Origin: Aselliscus stoliczkanus
Taxonomy: Eukaryota > Chordata > Mammalia > Chiroptera > Hipposideridae
Length of the DNA stretch: 64,000 bases
NCBI GenBank assembly: GCA_033961575.1
Contig: CM066737.1
Coordinates: forward strand, 64,314,771 to 64,378,770
Direction of reading: 5' to 3'
Positions 43,099 to 55,959 of the stretch are shown one piece after another. The notes beneath the pieces were generated by a model. It saw only the letters and a list, made by a program, of their open reading frames with translations, did not search any database and had not been told where the DNA came from. A program made the position numbers and the translations under genes. Numbering within the stretch: the stretch's first letter is position 1; every line of letters begins with the position of its first letter.

Positions 43099-43272
43099 CA
43101 GGCCTACCTCATTTTATTGTGCTTTGCTTTATTGCGCTTCACAGGTGTAAAGTTTTTTACAAACTGAAGGAGAGGCCCTCTGCAAGCAAAATATTACAAC
43201 TTGCTTTATTGCGATACTCGCTTTTTTGCGGTGGTCTGGAGTCAAACCCACAATATCTCTGAGGTATGCCTG
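43099..43272. mobile_element. Tigger-like MITE
   Basis: The ends caggcctacctcattttattg and (reverse complement) caggcatacctcagagatat are Tigger-type inverted repeats. Both arms carry 'gctttattgcg'-like sequence. It follows the MATE pseudogene 3' UTR. Confidence 0.8.
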
Positions 43273-43531
43273 TTTATGAAGCATGGGAAGTGACCTTGTC
43301 ATTTGGAAAGTGGTTTTGCTTTCAACTGTGGGTAGAAAGGATATAGTGATGTATTCTTAGTTATTCCAGGATGCACTATTCTATTGGGGATCAAGAAAGG
43401 AGTTATTAAAAATAAAAAGAAAGGAATTATAATTTTAAGTAAACTTTTCTCCGAAATATTAACTCAATCATGGTTTTTAAATCTGTAAATTTGATTTTCC
43501 CTGCTGTATAAGTGTTCTTTACTCTTTAGTA

Positions 43532-44120
43532 CGAGGTCTGCCAATTAAGTTCACGAACTTGTTGCAATGATGTTATTAACCTTGTTTGATATCAGAGGGA
43601 TTATTCATTATGAATTTGTACCAACTGGACAAATAATTAACCAAGTTTACTATTTGGAAGTGCTGAAAGAGCTGCGTGAAAAAGTTAGACGACCTGAACT
43701 TCTCGCCAACAATTCATGACTCTTGAATGTACCAGCTTACACAGCACTGTCAATGTACCAGCTTACACAGCACTGTCTGTGAGGGAATTTTTAGCCAGTA
43801 AATAAATAACTGTATTGGAACACCCTCCCTACTCACCTGATCTGGCTCCCAGTGACTTCTTTCTTTACCTGAAGATGAGGGAAATATTGAAAGGAAAACA
43901 TTTTGATGACAGTCAGGACATCAAGGGTAATATGGTGAGAACTCTGATGGCCATTCCAGAAAAAAAGTCCCAAAATTGCTTTGTAGGGTGGACTAGGCAC
44001 TGGCATTGGAACATAGCTTCCCAAGCGGAGTACTTTGAAGGTGACCATAGTGATATTCAGCAATGAGATACGTAGCACTTTTTCTAGGATGAGTTCACGA
44101 ACTTAATTGTCTGACCTCAT
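43532..44120 (+). mobile_element. Internally deleted mariner with transposase remnant
   Basis: Inverted ends cgaggtctgccaattaagtt and tgaggtcagacaattaagtt are flanked by TA. The N-terminal half of the transposase is missing. The rest runs RGIIHYEFVPTGQ, VYYLEVLKELREKVR, RPELLANNS, then a decayed block where the second catalytic Asp of the usual HDNAPAH is lost (reads NVPAY). HPPYSPDLAPSD with the third catalytic Asp follows, and ASQAEYFEGD near the end. A 25-27-bp tandem duplication (aatgtaccagcttacacagc, 43726-43778) sits at the decayed block. The element is dead, of the DD34D mariner type. Confidence 0.9.
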
Positions 44121-44279
44121 ATATTGAAGATCTTCCTTTTTCCAGGAAAGCAATTAATTGCCCTTTAAAATTAATTGCTGATCTAGTTTTGTTTGTATTT
44201 CTCTGTTAATGTATTTAATCTTGTGAGTGTATATTAATTGTCTGTTGAAGTCCTATCTCAGTTATTGCCATATAAGCTT

Positions 44280-44322
<43 letters not shown>

Positions 44323-44422
44323 TTTTTTGAGGGCAGTGTCACTGGCCCTCATATGCGGGACCTGATCCAGGGTCGCTGGCTTCCCAAGCCAGCGCTTTAC
44401 CACCGCGCCACTCTGCCGGCCC
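44280..44422 (-). mobile_element. tRNA-derived SINE, type A short form
   Basis: Head-only SINE whose tail has expanded into about 12 TTTA units (44280-44327, plus strand). The head ends ccactctgccggcc. Target duplicates are not clear. Confidence 0.88.
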
Positions 44423-44424
44423 AT

Positions 44425-46980
44425 GGATATCCATTATTAAAAGAAAATGTCCTGTGTTTTTAAAATAGGTGAGTGACTGATTTCATAGTTTATAAGCTGA
44501 GTTTGTAGATATGGTCTTTCTTTTCTACTGATAAGCCTCTTAGTGTCTGGAAGGATACCTAGAACATAGGAGACACTAAATAAAAAAAATTTTAGCAAAT
44601 GAATAAATGCCAAACTTACATAAAAGATAGAAAATGCTGGCATAAGTTTGTGTTTTGGGGGGGAAGGAGCATCTCTTTATTGACAAATCCAATTTACCAT
44701 TAAAGAACTTAGAATGTTTCATTTCAGATCTTTGTTCAGAGAGAAAATGGATAATACTGTCATCACAATTACCATAACATCCTAATAGTGATAGTTGAAA
44801 GTATTTACAAATACATTCTACTTCTCAACTCCATCTCTCAAAATTAGCTATTTACATACCATTATCTTAAAATTTTTTCTGCAATACCAGAAAAGTTGGC
44901 ACTGTAGAAGGAAAGTCCCTTTTTAAGATGTTTTTTATAATTGTGGGTAAATAAAATGTAGCCACCATGAACTATGAATAAAATATATCTTTTATTTTGG
45001 GTTGTTTGATTAAGTATTACCTTTTTTTTCTCTCTGTGACTCCTCTAGTTGAACACTGTGGATGGAAAAATAATGAGAGGTAGAGTTGTGTAATTTTACT
45101 ATGCTTTTTATTACAAAGAACCATCTCTAAACATAGGCAAATGAGCAATTATGTAAATAGTATGTTTTTTGTGATTTTATTTTTGTTTTGGTTTTTTGAA
45201 TTGCTCTATCTTGTACCCAAAGCCAGCCACACATCTCGTATTTTGGGTTCCTAGTAAAGTATAGTTTAAAATCAAGGTACACTCAGAGAAGTGCAAATTA
45301 AGCTCTCATTCTTCAAGTTTCAAACTTGAAAAGTTTATCAAACACATTGTCCTAGATGTTAGCTTTCAGCATGTGAGACAGGCCAGGTATATTTTGATGA
45401 AGAGTTTATAAAATTTTATAATAGAAAATGCTTGTAGAAAAGTCCTGGGAAACCATGAGCAAGCATGAAGGATTGTATACATGGGTCGACAATGGCAACC
45501 AGGAAAAGGGAAAGAGTTGTATATAATGAAGTATGAGAATTAGGAAAAGCAGCTTGGTCTCCTTTTACAGTTTTACCTGGCATTTATCCCTGGTTTATCT
45601 TCAAATATTAATTGGTAGTTATGTGATTGAAAATTAGAATGAAGTTAAGGGAAATGAAATTTTCTATAGAAAATATTTGCTTTTCAAATTACAGATATTT
45701 CCATGTGGCTGAAACAGGTCTCACTTACCCATATTTAAATAGTGGTCAGAGATTTTATCACAAACTTTAAGGAGAATGAAAAAACACTCAAATTTGAGAC
45801 AGTGGGGTTTTTGTTTGTTTGTTTGTTTTTGTGGATTAGAAATAAATGCAGCTATACCTAGGCCATTTAGGCCATTTAACTTGCTTTGTGTTTATCATTC
45901 TATGACTTTATGGGGAAAAAAAAACCCAAACCACTCAGTTCCTTTTGCCATCTGTAACACAGAATCTAGGAATGCTTTCATCAAGGAACCATCAATTCTT
46001 TTTTCTGTTTGTACCAGCTCACTGAACCAATGGCATGACAATCTTTCCATCACTCTCCTGGTTCAAAAATGCCATTGCCTCTTCTACAACAAGTAATAGT
46101 TATATTCAGTACCCAAACATATCCTAAATTTGCAACGAGTAATCAGTCAGCTGTTCCTTAAGGAACAATAGTTGTGGGGTGGTTGTGGTGGTATTTTAAT
46201 CAGCACTTTCTAAATAGGGTAGGGATTATTTCCAAACTTCATCACCATTGTTCTTTAAACTTAATTGTATACCCTACCAAATCTCTCCTGCCCCATAATC
46301 TAGGCATATTTTATAAATGAAGAATTTCTTTTATATTGTATTATACCACTAGTTTTTCACATGTGTGTGTTTTTGTTCGTTCGTTTGCTTGTTGTATAGC
46401 TTCAATCGCTTACTGAAGGGCAGAACACTTCTACTTGACAGGGTTGTGACTAGTACCCAGATTTTCTGTGCTTCTCATTAAGACCTGCCAAGGCCTAAGG
46501 GTCAGTGGCAGTGTTAAGGAGGATAGTCAGCCAGTTGATTGGGAAGGTATTCAAAGCGATGGGGCTGAAATAATTTTGTACAAGCTAATACTAGGATCAG
46601 TCTTAGAAATCAGAGCCCAGATGTGACATCTGCCCCAAAACTCCACAACACACTGATCTAAAGATGTCTATCTTGCATTGAAATTATTTTAAGTCACTAT
46701 ACCCTCTAATAAATTTTCATCTACTTAACAATTATATATTTTTTATCTTTGTATTTTCTTCAGTTCTTAGCATACCTTATATATTGTAGTTATCTTGATG
46801 TTTATGGAACAAAAGATCTAATGACCTATAAGTCACACTGTTAGTATAGCACCTGAAATTAGAATTTCATAAAAATAAACTATTTATATAATCATACAAC
46901 ATTTTAAATATTTCAAAACATATAATCATTGAATTATCATGTGCTAATTGTAGAAAAGGAAATATATATAAAGAAAGGTA
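44425..46980. other. Unique-looking intergenic DNA
   Basis: About 2.5 kb without bounded repeats. The 106-codon plus frame at 45776-46096 crosses a TTTG run and has no family signature. Confidence 0.4.
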
Positions 46981-46984
46981 TAAA

Positions 46985-47430
46985 AATGATCTGAAGGTAG
47001 CCATTAAAATTCTGGTGGTGTATTTTCTCTATTCTCTATTATATATTATATATTTTTAATAGAGTTATATCTACTTTTCTATTATTTGATATTATAAAAT
47101 AAGCATTTTATTATATTGAAACACCTTCATATATATTCATTTTTGGAATGAATGATATTCCATCTGATAAATTAATATAATTTATTTATAGTCCCTATTA
47201 AAGTTAATTTTGCTCCCAGTATTCTACCATTTGAAATAATTCCCTTATGAATATCTTTGCTTATCTTTTGACTACATTTTTCAGGTATAGTCCTAGAAAT
47301 AGAAGTATGATATCAAATAGTATGAACACTTTTAAGGCACTTGATACATAGTGCCAATTTACTTTCCAAAATTTTTATGAAACTTATAATCCTCCTAGTA
47401 GTATATTACAGTATTTGCTCCAAAAATCTG
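46985..47430 (-). mobile_element. Old L1 3'-part fragment
   Basis: 'gaatgatattccatctgata', 'cttatgaatatctttgc', 'tagtcctagaaatagaagtatg' and 'tttactttccaaaatt' match a reversed L1 distal ORF2/3' region. It abuts an L1 of opposite strand. Confidence 0.5.
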
Positions 47431-48708
47431 TATTAGTTTAGAAAAAATTTGTTAAGGCAAAATATGGCATGTTCTATAGGAAAAAATGTAAATGGCAGAT
47501 TTAAATCCAACCATGTCAGTAATAACATTAGCTGTGAATAGATTAACAATTCAATTCATAGTCAGAGGTAGACTGGAAAAACTAATCCAACTATGCTGTC
47601 TACATGAGGCATACTTTAAAGATACAAATAGATTGAAAATAAAAGGATGGAGAAAGATATATCATGCACACAGCTAGCACAAAAAGTTAGTGTCTATACA
47701 AATATCAGACAAAATAGACTAAAAGTAAAAAATGGTACTGGAGAAAAAGAGGGGTATTTTTATAATGATAAAAGTGTCAATTCATTAGGAAGACAAAAAC
47801 CATAAACATATATGCACCTAATAAATGGGAACCAAAATAAAGCAAAAACTGACAGAAATGAAAAGGAAAATGGACATGGCATTTTCTCCAGGATAGACCA
47901 AATGCTAGGCAAAATGATAGAAATAGTACAAAGTATATTCTCCCAATACAGTGAATGAAAATTGAAATCAATACATTAGGAAAAAAATTGGGAAATTCAC
48001 AAATGTGTGGAAATTAAACAAAACACTTCTAAAATCCCAGTGGGTCAAAGGAAAATCAGACGGGAAACCAGAAAATACTTTTAGATCAACAAAAATGAAG
48101 ACACAACACACCAAAACTTAGAGGATGCAGCTAAAGTACTGCTTAAAGGGACATTTATGGCTTAAAATACCTATATTTAAAAAGAAGATAGATTTTAAAT
48201 CAATAGCTTAGCCTTCCATCTAATGACATTGGAAAAAGGAGAGCACACTAAATTCAAAGCTAGGAGAAGGAGGGAAATAATGAAGATTAGAGCAGAGATA
48301 TAGAAAATAGAAAAACAATAGAATCAATGCAACCAAAAGTTGGTTCTTTGAAAAAGCAACAAATTGACCAACATTGATTCGAGTGACCAACAAAAGAAAA
48401 AAGAAGACTGAAATTATTAGAATCAGAAATTAAAGACAGGAAATCACTACTGAAATTGCACAGATATAAAAGGAGTATGAAAGAATATTATGAACAACTG
48501 TACACCAAATTCGATAACCTAGATCACATGGACAAATTCCTACAAAGATACAAACTATCACAATTGACTCAAGAAGGAACAGACAATCTGAATAGACCTA
48601 TAGAAAGTGAAGAAATTGAATTAATTAATAAACTACCCACAAAGAGAAGTCCAGTCCAAGACGACTTTAGTGCTGAATTCTACCAAATATATAAAAGATA
48701 ATTAAAAG

Positions 48709-48812
48709 GGTCAGCCGAGTGGTGCGGTGGTTAAGTGCTGGCTTGGGAAGCCAGCAGCCCCGGTTCGGGGCCCACATAGGAGGGCCAGTGACACTGCCCT
48801 CAAAAAAAAAAA
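48709..48812 (+). mobile_element. tRNA-derived SINE, type A short form
   Basis: Begins ggtcagccgagtggtgcggt and ends 'cagtgacactgccctc' with an A tail. The 14-bp duplication aagataattaaaag is exact at 48695-48708 and 48813-48826. Confidence 0.95.
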
Positions 48813-49243
48813 AAGATAATTAAAAGTAATTCTTCATGAAGTCATCCCAAAAATAAAAAAGGTAGGAACTTCCAAACTCATTTTATGAAGCCAGCATTAT
48901 CCTAATATCCAGACCAAAGACATCATAAGAAAAAAAAAACACCACAAAAACTAAAGACTAGTATATTTATGGATAAGAACACAAAAATCCTCTACAAAAT
49001 ACCAGCGAACAACATACAACAATATGTAAAAAGAATTATACATCATGACTAAATGGTATTTATCCTAGGATTTTAAGTTTGGTTTAATATCTGGAAATCA
49101 ATTAATGTAATACATCATATCAAGAGAATTAAAAACAAAAATCACATTTTGATCTCAATAACTGCAGAAAGAAAGGACTTGACAAAGTCCAACAACATTT
49201 TATGATAAAACCACTCATCAACATAAGAATAGAAAGGAACTAC

Positions 49244-49698
49244 TTTTTTTTTTAAAAAGATTTTATTGGGGAATTGGGGGAGAGGAATAGCATTGGGGAA
49301 CCAGGGAAGGGGAACAGACAAGTTGCTGTCTTTTTGTTCTTCAGTCTAGTTGCGGAGGACGTTGCTTCACTGGCCCATGTTGGTTATCGTCATTGCGCTC
49401 TTCCTGGATGAGACAGATTGGTCACTGGCCTCTGGATGGTTACTCACTATGGCTATTGGCAGCTCACACTGGCTGCCAGCCGCTCACTCTGGCTGCTGGC
49501 CACTCACTGTAGCCTATGGCAGCCCATTGCAGCAGGGGCTGCAGCTATGCCATCCCTGGGGACTCACAGCAGCCCAGCTCCAGGTGGAGCTGTTGTTCAC
49601 CATCTTAGCTGTAGAGGGCAGTGTCACTGGCCCTCATCCAAACTGGGGCCGCTGGCGTCCCCAAACCAGCTCTTAACCAACATGCTACTCGGCCGACC
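49244..49698 (-). mobile_element. tRNA-derived SINE, type A long form
   Basis: Full long form in old L1. The duplicates gaaaggaacta (49232-49242) and gaaaggaactt (49700-49710) flank it. The tail AATAAAATCTTTTT is seen as 'aaaaagattttatt' on the plus strand. Confidence 0.94.
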
Positions 49699-50131
49699 CG
49701 AAAGGAACTTCTTCAACCTCATAAGGAGCATGGACAAAAAACACACAGCTAACACACTTAATGGTGAAAGACAAGATGCATTCCCTTTAACATTGTGAAC
49801 AAATCAAGGATGTCCTCTCTTGTCACTTCCATTCAACATTCTACTCGAGTTTCTAGCCAGGACAATTAGGCAAGCAAAAAAAAAAAAAAAACCCTATTGG
49901 ACTTAAATAAGTAAATCTCTCTTTATTTGTGGATAACAAAGTCTTATATAACAAAGTTACATAGACTATTCTTAGGAATTCACTAAATACCTATTAGAAC
50001 TGGTAAATGAGTTCAGCAAGGTTGCAGCATATAAGATCAATATACCAAAAATCAGTTGTAATTCTATACATTTGCAATGAACAATCTGAAAATACAATTT
50101 AGGAAACCATTCCATTAAAATATAACATCAA

Positions 50132-50236
50132 GGGCCAGCCGCGTGGCGTGGTGGTTGAGCACTGGCTTGGGAGGCCAGTGGCCCTGGTTCAGGTCCCACA
50201 TAGAGGGCCAGTGACACTGCCCTTGGGGGAAAAAAA
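50132..50236 (+). mobile_element. tRNA-derived SINE, type A short form
   Basis: Begins gggccagccgcgtggcgtgg. The duplication ataacatcaa is exact at 50122-50131 and 50237-50246. The tail is short (ggggaaaaaaa). Confidence 0.93.
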
Positions 50237-51969
50237 TAACATCAAAACAAATAAAATAATTGGAAAGAGTTTAAACAAAGAATACAAAATGTATAGTCTG
50301 AAGACTGCAAAACACTGTTCACAGATTGGGACACTTCATATTGCTAGCATGGCAACACTCTTCAAATTAATCTATAGATTCAGTTCAATCCCTATCACAA
50401 CTCCAGCTGACTTCTACATAAAAATTGAGGAGCTGATTCTAAAATTTATATGGAATTCCAGTGGGCCAAGAATAACCAAAACAATCTTGACAAAGCAGAA
50501 AAACATAGGAGGTTTCACACTTCTTGATTTCAAAACATATTTCAAAGCAACTCTAATCATGACAGTGTCATACTGCACATGGATAGACATATAGATAAAT
50601 GGACTAGTTTTAAGAGTTCAGAAGTATACCCATATATCTATGATCAACTGACCTTCTACAATGGTGCTCACATTATTCAATGTTAAGAAAAGTCTTTTTA
50701 ACAAGTGGTGCTGGGCCAGTGATATCCACATGTAAAAGAATGAAGTCAGTCCCCTGCCTGACACCATATATAAAATTAATTCAAAATGGATCAAAGATCT
50801 AAATGTAAAAGCTAAAACCATAAAAGTCTTGGAAAAATATTCGCATGATCTTGGATTTGGCAAAGAATTCTTAGCTATGACACCAAAAGCATGAGCAAGA
50901 ACTAGACTTCACCAAAATTAAAAATTGGACTTCATCAAAATTAAAAACTTTTGTGCTTCAAAGGACACCATCAAGAAAAATGAAAAAAACAACCCACAAA
51001 TGGCATAAAATACTTATATATCTGATGAGCGATTTGTATCTATAATATATAAAAAGTCTTACAAGTCATTAATAAAAAGACAACACAATTTAAAAATGAA
51101 GAAAGGATATGAATAGACACTTCTTCAATGAAGATATATAAATGGCCAATATAAGAACAAGAGAAGATGCTCTACAGTATTAGTTATTAGGGAAATGCAA
51201 ATCAAAACCCCAATGAGATACACAACTTTATATCCACTGGGATGGCTAGAATCAAACAGTCAGATGATCACTGTTGGCAAGGATGTGGAGAAAGTAGAAT
51301 CCTCATTCACTGCTGGTGGGAATGAAAATGGTGTAGCTATCTTGGAAAAAGTCCAGCAGCTTGTTCCTTAAATGAGTAAACATAAAGATTCTATGTGACC
51401 CAGCAATTCCACTGCTAGGTATATATCCCAATGAAATGAAATCAGTATGTCCACACAGAAACTTGTATATGAATGTTCATCATAGCCAAAAGGTAAAAAC
51501 AACCCAAATGTCTGTCAGCTGATGAATGGATAAACAAAATGTGGTATAGCCATATGATGAAGTACTGTTTGGCCTTAAAAGGGAATAAAGCACTGAAACA
51601 TGCTACAACATAGAGGAAACTTGAAAGCATTATGCTAACTAAAAGACGCCAGTTGCACAAGACCACATATTATGTGATTTCATTCTTATGAAAATCCAGA
51701 ATAGGAACATATATAGAGACAAACTAGATTAGTGGTTCCTTAGGGGAGGGGGAGGAATAGGCAGTAGAGAATGAATTGTACGGCATTTCTTTTTAAATTG
51801 GTGAGGAAGTTTTAAAGTCAGCTTTGATGATCATTGCACATATATAAGAATAGGCTAAAAACTATTGAATTTTACACTTTAAATGGATGAATTGTATGGT
51901 ATATGAATTATATATTTCAGTTAAGCTGTTAAAAATAGGATATGTTTTCTTAAGCTGAATTTCCTTCTT

Positions 51970-52925
51970 CTCTTAGCATCTGCCATTGAAAGTTTCAGTT
52001 CTTATTGAGTACCAATGATAAAATGATAATTACCAAAAAATTTGTTGGATGGGGAAGCCACATGCCAACCTTGTTCTGCATGTTTGGGCTTAAAAGACTT
52101 CATTGAGACTTAAGATAATTCACTGATTCTCATTTCTCTTTGGGGTGCGTTTCCATAGGAATTAGAAGAAAATGATCATACATTGTGTTTGCAGTTACCT
52201 AGTATGTCAAGGGATCTTAATCAGGATCCATAGAGTGTCCGTGAACATCCCTGGATTTTTAGAAAATCTCTGTGTCTATATGCATTTTTCTAGAGAGATC
52301 GTCTTGTTAGCTCTTGCAAGTGGTCCAAGATCTCTTCTTGTATCCCGAAGGGTTAAAAAATAGAATAAGAGGGTCTGATGACACCATCTCAGGAAGCTCT
52401 TCTAGATGTCTCTGATTTTAGGGCTGAAGAATACTAGTCTCTTAGTTTAATGAATGAAAATGGAAATTTGATTTTGTTATTTCATACAGATGAGAAAAAA
52501 TAATAATATATCCATCTTTTGTATATTATTGTGTTTGAATTGCATCTTACATAGTATTTATATGGAGCACATACAGATGTGTATGTTTAGTGCATATCAC
52601 ATTTCATAAACTTTATACCATTTTGTTTTTGTTCAGTGTGATTGCATTATGAACCTCAAATAAAATTCTTTGTTGAAAGAAGTTATTATCTGCTCATGGA
52701 AATTTTCTGTACTTTTGAAATATTTCCTATGCTCTAAGTAGAATGAAATATTGCTGCAACTTTTGTAGGGTATGAGGGTAAGAAATTTATTTGTGATTTA
52801 TAATGGTGTTAAGCATGCAGAGCGTGGCCTTATGGGCTACAAACGCTTTTCATGCCTCAGACATAACTGTGGTAGTAGGGTTGTCATGGAGAGTTCTAAT
52901 CTCATCTAAACTGTGGAGAGAGTTA
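51970..52925. other. Intergenic DNA, nothing recognised
   Basis: No bounded repeat and no coding region with a recognisable family. Confidence 0.4.
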
Positions 52926-52929
52926 CTAA

Positions 52930-53150
52930 TCTAATGATCCACAAACTTCATTGTGCATAAGAGTTATTTGCAATAGTGAGGAAGAGGGGTGCTTATGAGA
53001 GTTGGTTGAAGGAGGTTAAATGTTACAAATTTCTGCCCTCCCGACAAATATTCAGTAACTGTGGTGGAGCCTAGGAATCTGATTTTTAAGTATCCTCGGG
53101 GAATTCTAATGAAGCTGCTGCTGACCTTGTTTGACAAACACAGCTCTAAC
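52930..53150. mobile_element. hAT-like MITE remnant (MER5-like)
   Basis: 'gatccacaaacttcattgtgc' on the left, 'ggagcctaggaatctgatttt' in the middle and 'cggggaattctaatgaagctg' on the right are diverged MER5-like blocks. Confidence 0.45.
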
Positions 53151-53393
53151 CCCTTCCAATATCTGATTCAAGTTAACAGGATAGTTTTAGAAATGAGAGC
53201 AAAAGATTTAGAATTGTAACCTATCCCCCAAATCAGTTCATCTCCCTCAAAGCACAACTTCTTAAACTCTAATTTTACCAGACAGTTTTCTTTTTTTTTA
53301 GAATGTTGTTTTAACTCTCTGGAAAATGGTTTTGATGAGGTTTAGATATGTTACCCATGTGAATCTTCTGATGCATTCAGATGTCCTGTAATA

Positions 53394-53474
53394 TTGGGTT
53401 GTCAGAAAAGTCATGACGCATTTTTGCAATGAAAAACATAGAAAAAATGTGTCATAACTTTTCCGACAACCTAA
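53394..53474. mobile_element. Near-palindromic mariner MITE (81 bp), copy 2
   Basis: Same length and ends as the copy at 42666-42746, with about five base differences. TA flanks both sides. The inverted arms would fold into a long hairpin. Confidence 0.93.
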
Positions 53475-53539
53475 TATTTCCCTGTCCTCTGAAACTTTTG
53501 GCTACAATAGTCTGAATGTTATGGATCAAATGTATTATT

Positions 53540-53885
53540 TTTAAATATTTTTGAAAAATACAACTGTACTTAAATTTTTAAAAAATTTTCAATCATTGTT
53601 GACATTCAATGTTATATTAGTTTTAGGTGTACAGCATAATGGTTAGACATTTATATAATTCGTGAAGTGATACCCCTGACTAGTCTAGTACCCACCTGAC
53701 ACCATACATAGTTATTACCATGCTATTTATTATATTCTTTATGCTATACTTACATCCCCATGATTGTTTGTAACTACCAATTAGTACTTCTAAATCCTTT
53801 GACCTTTTTCATCTAGCCTCTCAACCCCTCTCCCATCTGGCAACCATCAGTTTTGTTCTCTGTATCTGTGAGTTTGTTTTTATAG
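53540..53885 (-). mobile_element. L1 3' UTR fragment
   Basis: 'ggtgtacagcataatggttag', 'gaagtgatacccctgactag', 'tctagtacccacctgacacc' and 'ccatctggcaaccatcag' parallel the 3' UTR at 24570-24985. Its C-rich tract is eroded to 'acccctctccc', so a G4 pattern is no longer present. Confidence 0.8.
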
Positions 53886-54224
53886 GTTTTAAAATGTTAA
53901 TGTTAAAGCTAGAATTTAAATGTACTATGTGTTAAAAAGACACAATAAAAATAAATGATTAGACTTAAGAGAGAGAGAGGAGGAGGTCAAAGTGCCTTTT
54001 ATGGGCTACTATCCAAAGTCACTCACCATAACTTCTGACTTAGTCTATTCATTTAAAGTGAGCCACCAACCCAGCCCACCCTTGAGGAAAAAGGAAATTT
54101 GGCTGAAACTCTTGGAGGAAGGAGTTACCAAAGAATTTGTGGATATATTTAAAATCACTACACCTTCCATGTTTTATTTTCTTTCATGGCATTCATTACC
54201 ACCAACCTGATATATTTTACTTAT

Positions 54225-54365
54225 TTTTTTTATTGCCTGTCTGAGTCCACTGAAATATAATCTCCAAGGGGATTTTCTTTGTTTTACTTACTATTGAATT
54301 CTCAAAACAGTGCCTAAAGTACAGTGAATATTTGATGAATGAGTTGATAAAGGAATGAATAAATG
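54225..54365 (+). mobile_element. Possible L2 3' end
   Basis: 'ctgtctgagtccactgaaatataatc' with 'cagtgcctaaagtacagtgaatatttgatg' fits an L2 3' end ('...cagtgcctggcacatagtaggcgctcaataaatattt'). Confidence 0.45.
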
Positions 54366-54817
54366 AATTGATAAATAAATGAAGCAAAATGGGAGAGATC
54401 AGCAGAGATCAAACTATGGAAGACCTCCTCCTATACATGTCAAGGAGTTTGGGCTTTGTCCTAGGAACATGGGAAGCTGTCAAAGAGTTGTCAACAGTTG
54501 CCTGGCATTCATGGCTATTGCAGAGGTATTCTTGTGTCTCTTGTGGCACTTGAATTCTATTCCTCTGGGGTTCTTTCTGACTCAGAGTGTGGCCCATAGT
54601 GCCATGTCACAAGCCCTCATCAGCTTCATGGCTGGAGATGTGCCCACCTCACCCTCAGAGTTCCAGCTACCATTGAAGTAGTTTCAAAATTCAGAAATTT
54701 CTTGCTGTAAGTAATTGATAAATTTTAGGTTTTGAGGGAACTTATTATTCACTGACTTATAAAAATCTCGTACTTTTACAATATAATCATATTATTAGAG
54801 AATGATACAGTAAGTCC

Positions 54818-55090
54818 CCGACTTAAAACGAACATTTGAGTTGCGAACTTGCACAGATACTAACGGGCCTCACATTACGAACATTTGTAGATGCGAGCAA
54901 ATCGCGGAAGTAGCTCAAGTGTGTGAGCTCAGGTGAGGGCCAAATTCCATCTTGCCCTCCATCTCCTATTGCTGATGATCCTTCAGCTCCACCATCTACC
55001 ACCTACCCTCCCTCCTCCAGTTAGTAACTGTCTTCATGTCAGTTCACTGCATGCAATCCCCTATATGCCAGTTGTTGTACTGTACTGTAC
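54818..55090. mobile_element. Possible DNA transposon remnant
   Basis: 'cagtaagtccccgacttaaaacg' with repeated 'acgaacatttg' and CpG-containing sequence unlike the flanks resembles the ends of a mammalian DNA transposon with 'taagtccccgactta' termini. The right end is not clear, so this is tentative. Confidence 0.3.
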
Positions 55091-55099
55091 CACCATTTT

Positions 55100-55955
55100 A
55101 AGGTAATTGTGAAAGTAAAAATAGTTTATTTGCAGTAAAAAATAAATAAATAAATAAATAGAAATAATTCCACATCAGAAGTTTCATCTGTGAGCTACTA
55201 AAATGAAGAAATTAGTGTTCAGAGATAAGCCTCCTAAAATGACCAAAATATTAAATGGTTTCTTTTATTTCCTGTTATTTGATGTTACTTAAATGTAATA
55301 GTTAGACTTAACTGTGTATTAACTAACCAAGTGTATAAGTTTTTCTTAAGTTTCAAGAGATGCAGTCATGTGGCATAGGCTTACACAAGCTTATTCAACA
55401 TATTAATTAAGCCGTGTTAATTTAAATAGTACAGCTAGAAAAAACAGATCCCATTTACAAAGGACATTAATCCATAATAGTACTCAATAGAATTTTCAGT
55501 TTTAATATATAAGTTACCAAAGTTTTCATAGAATTTGTAAGATTTGCTTGTACAGAAACCCCAAGTACAATCAGATACCTTTCATCAACTGCTTCTAAGA
55601 GACTGGGTCAAGATCTAGGAACACAAAGGAAGACTTTTTACCAGAGATACTCTGACAGGGAGCCTGACAAGATTGTTCTGCTTACCCACCCAACTCAGAC
55701 ATTACAGACAAGGCTTCCACAGCTCACTGGTGAGAGTCACCTACGCCAGACAGCTGCCCAACAGATTGGTTAACTACTTCTAAAAATGGACACAATAGTG
55801 CCACCAGCTGACATGATGGTGCAAAATTTCCTTAGCGTCTGAGTTTACACAAAGCTGCCCGGTTCAGACAGAACCCTCCTCAGAGAATTAATGTTTAAAG
55901 CCTGTGAGCTGCGTCATTAGGAACTGCCAAATTCCATTCTCAACTGAACTGGCTC
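55100..55955. other. Intergenic DNA, nothing recognised
   Basis: Contains a short (AAAT)n run at 55139-55160. No gene or bounded repeat recognised. Confidence 0.4.
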
Positions 55956-55959
55956 TCTC

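Larger units (their letters stand above)
47475..51965 (+). mobile_element. Old L1, ORF2 start to 3' end, with three nested SINEs
   Basis: The sequence begins at the ORF2 start (47492 onward, with TNRLKIKGWRKIYHAHS of the endonuclease). It runs through the domain linker (48456-48701: YYEQLYTKFDNLDHMDKFL, ESEEIELINKLPTKRSP), the RT region and the distal ORF2 (50340-50600: YIKIEELILKFIWNSSGPRI), to a 3' end near 51965. Stops and shifts are frequent. SINEs at 48709-48812, 49244-49698 and 50132-50236 interrupt it. Confidence 0.88.
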
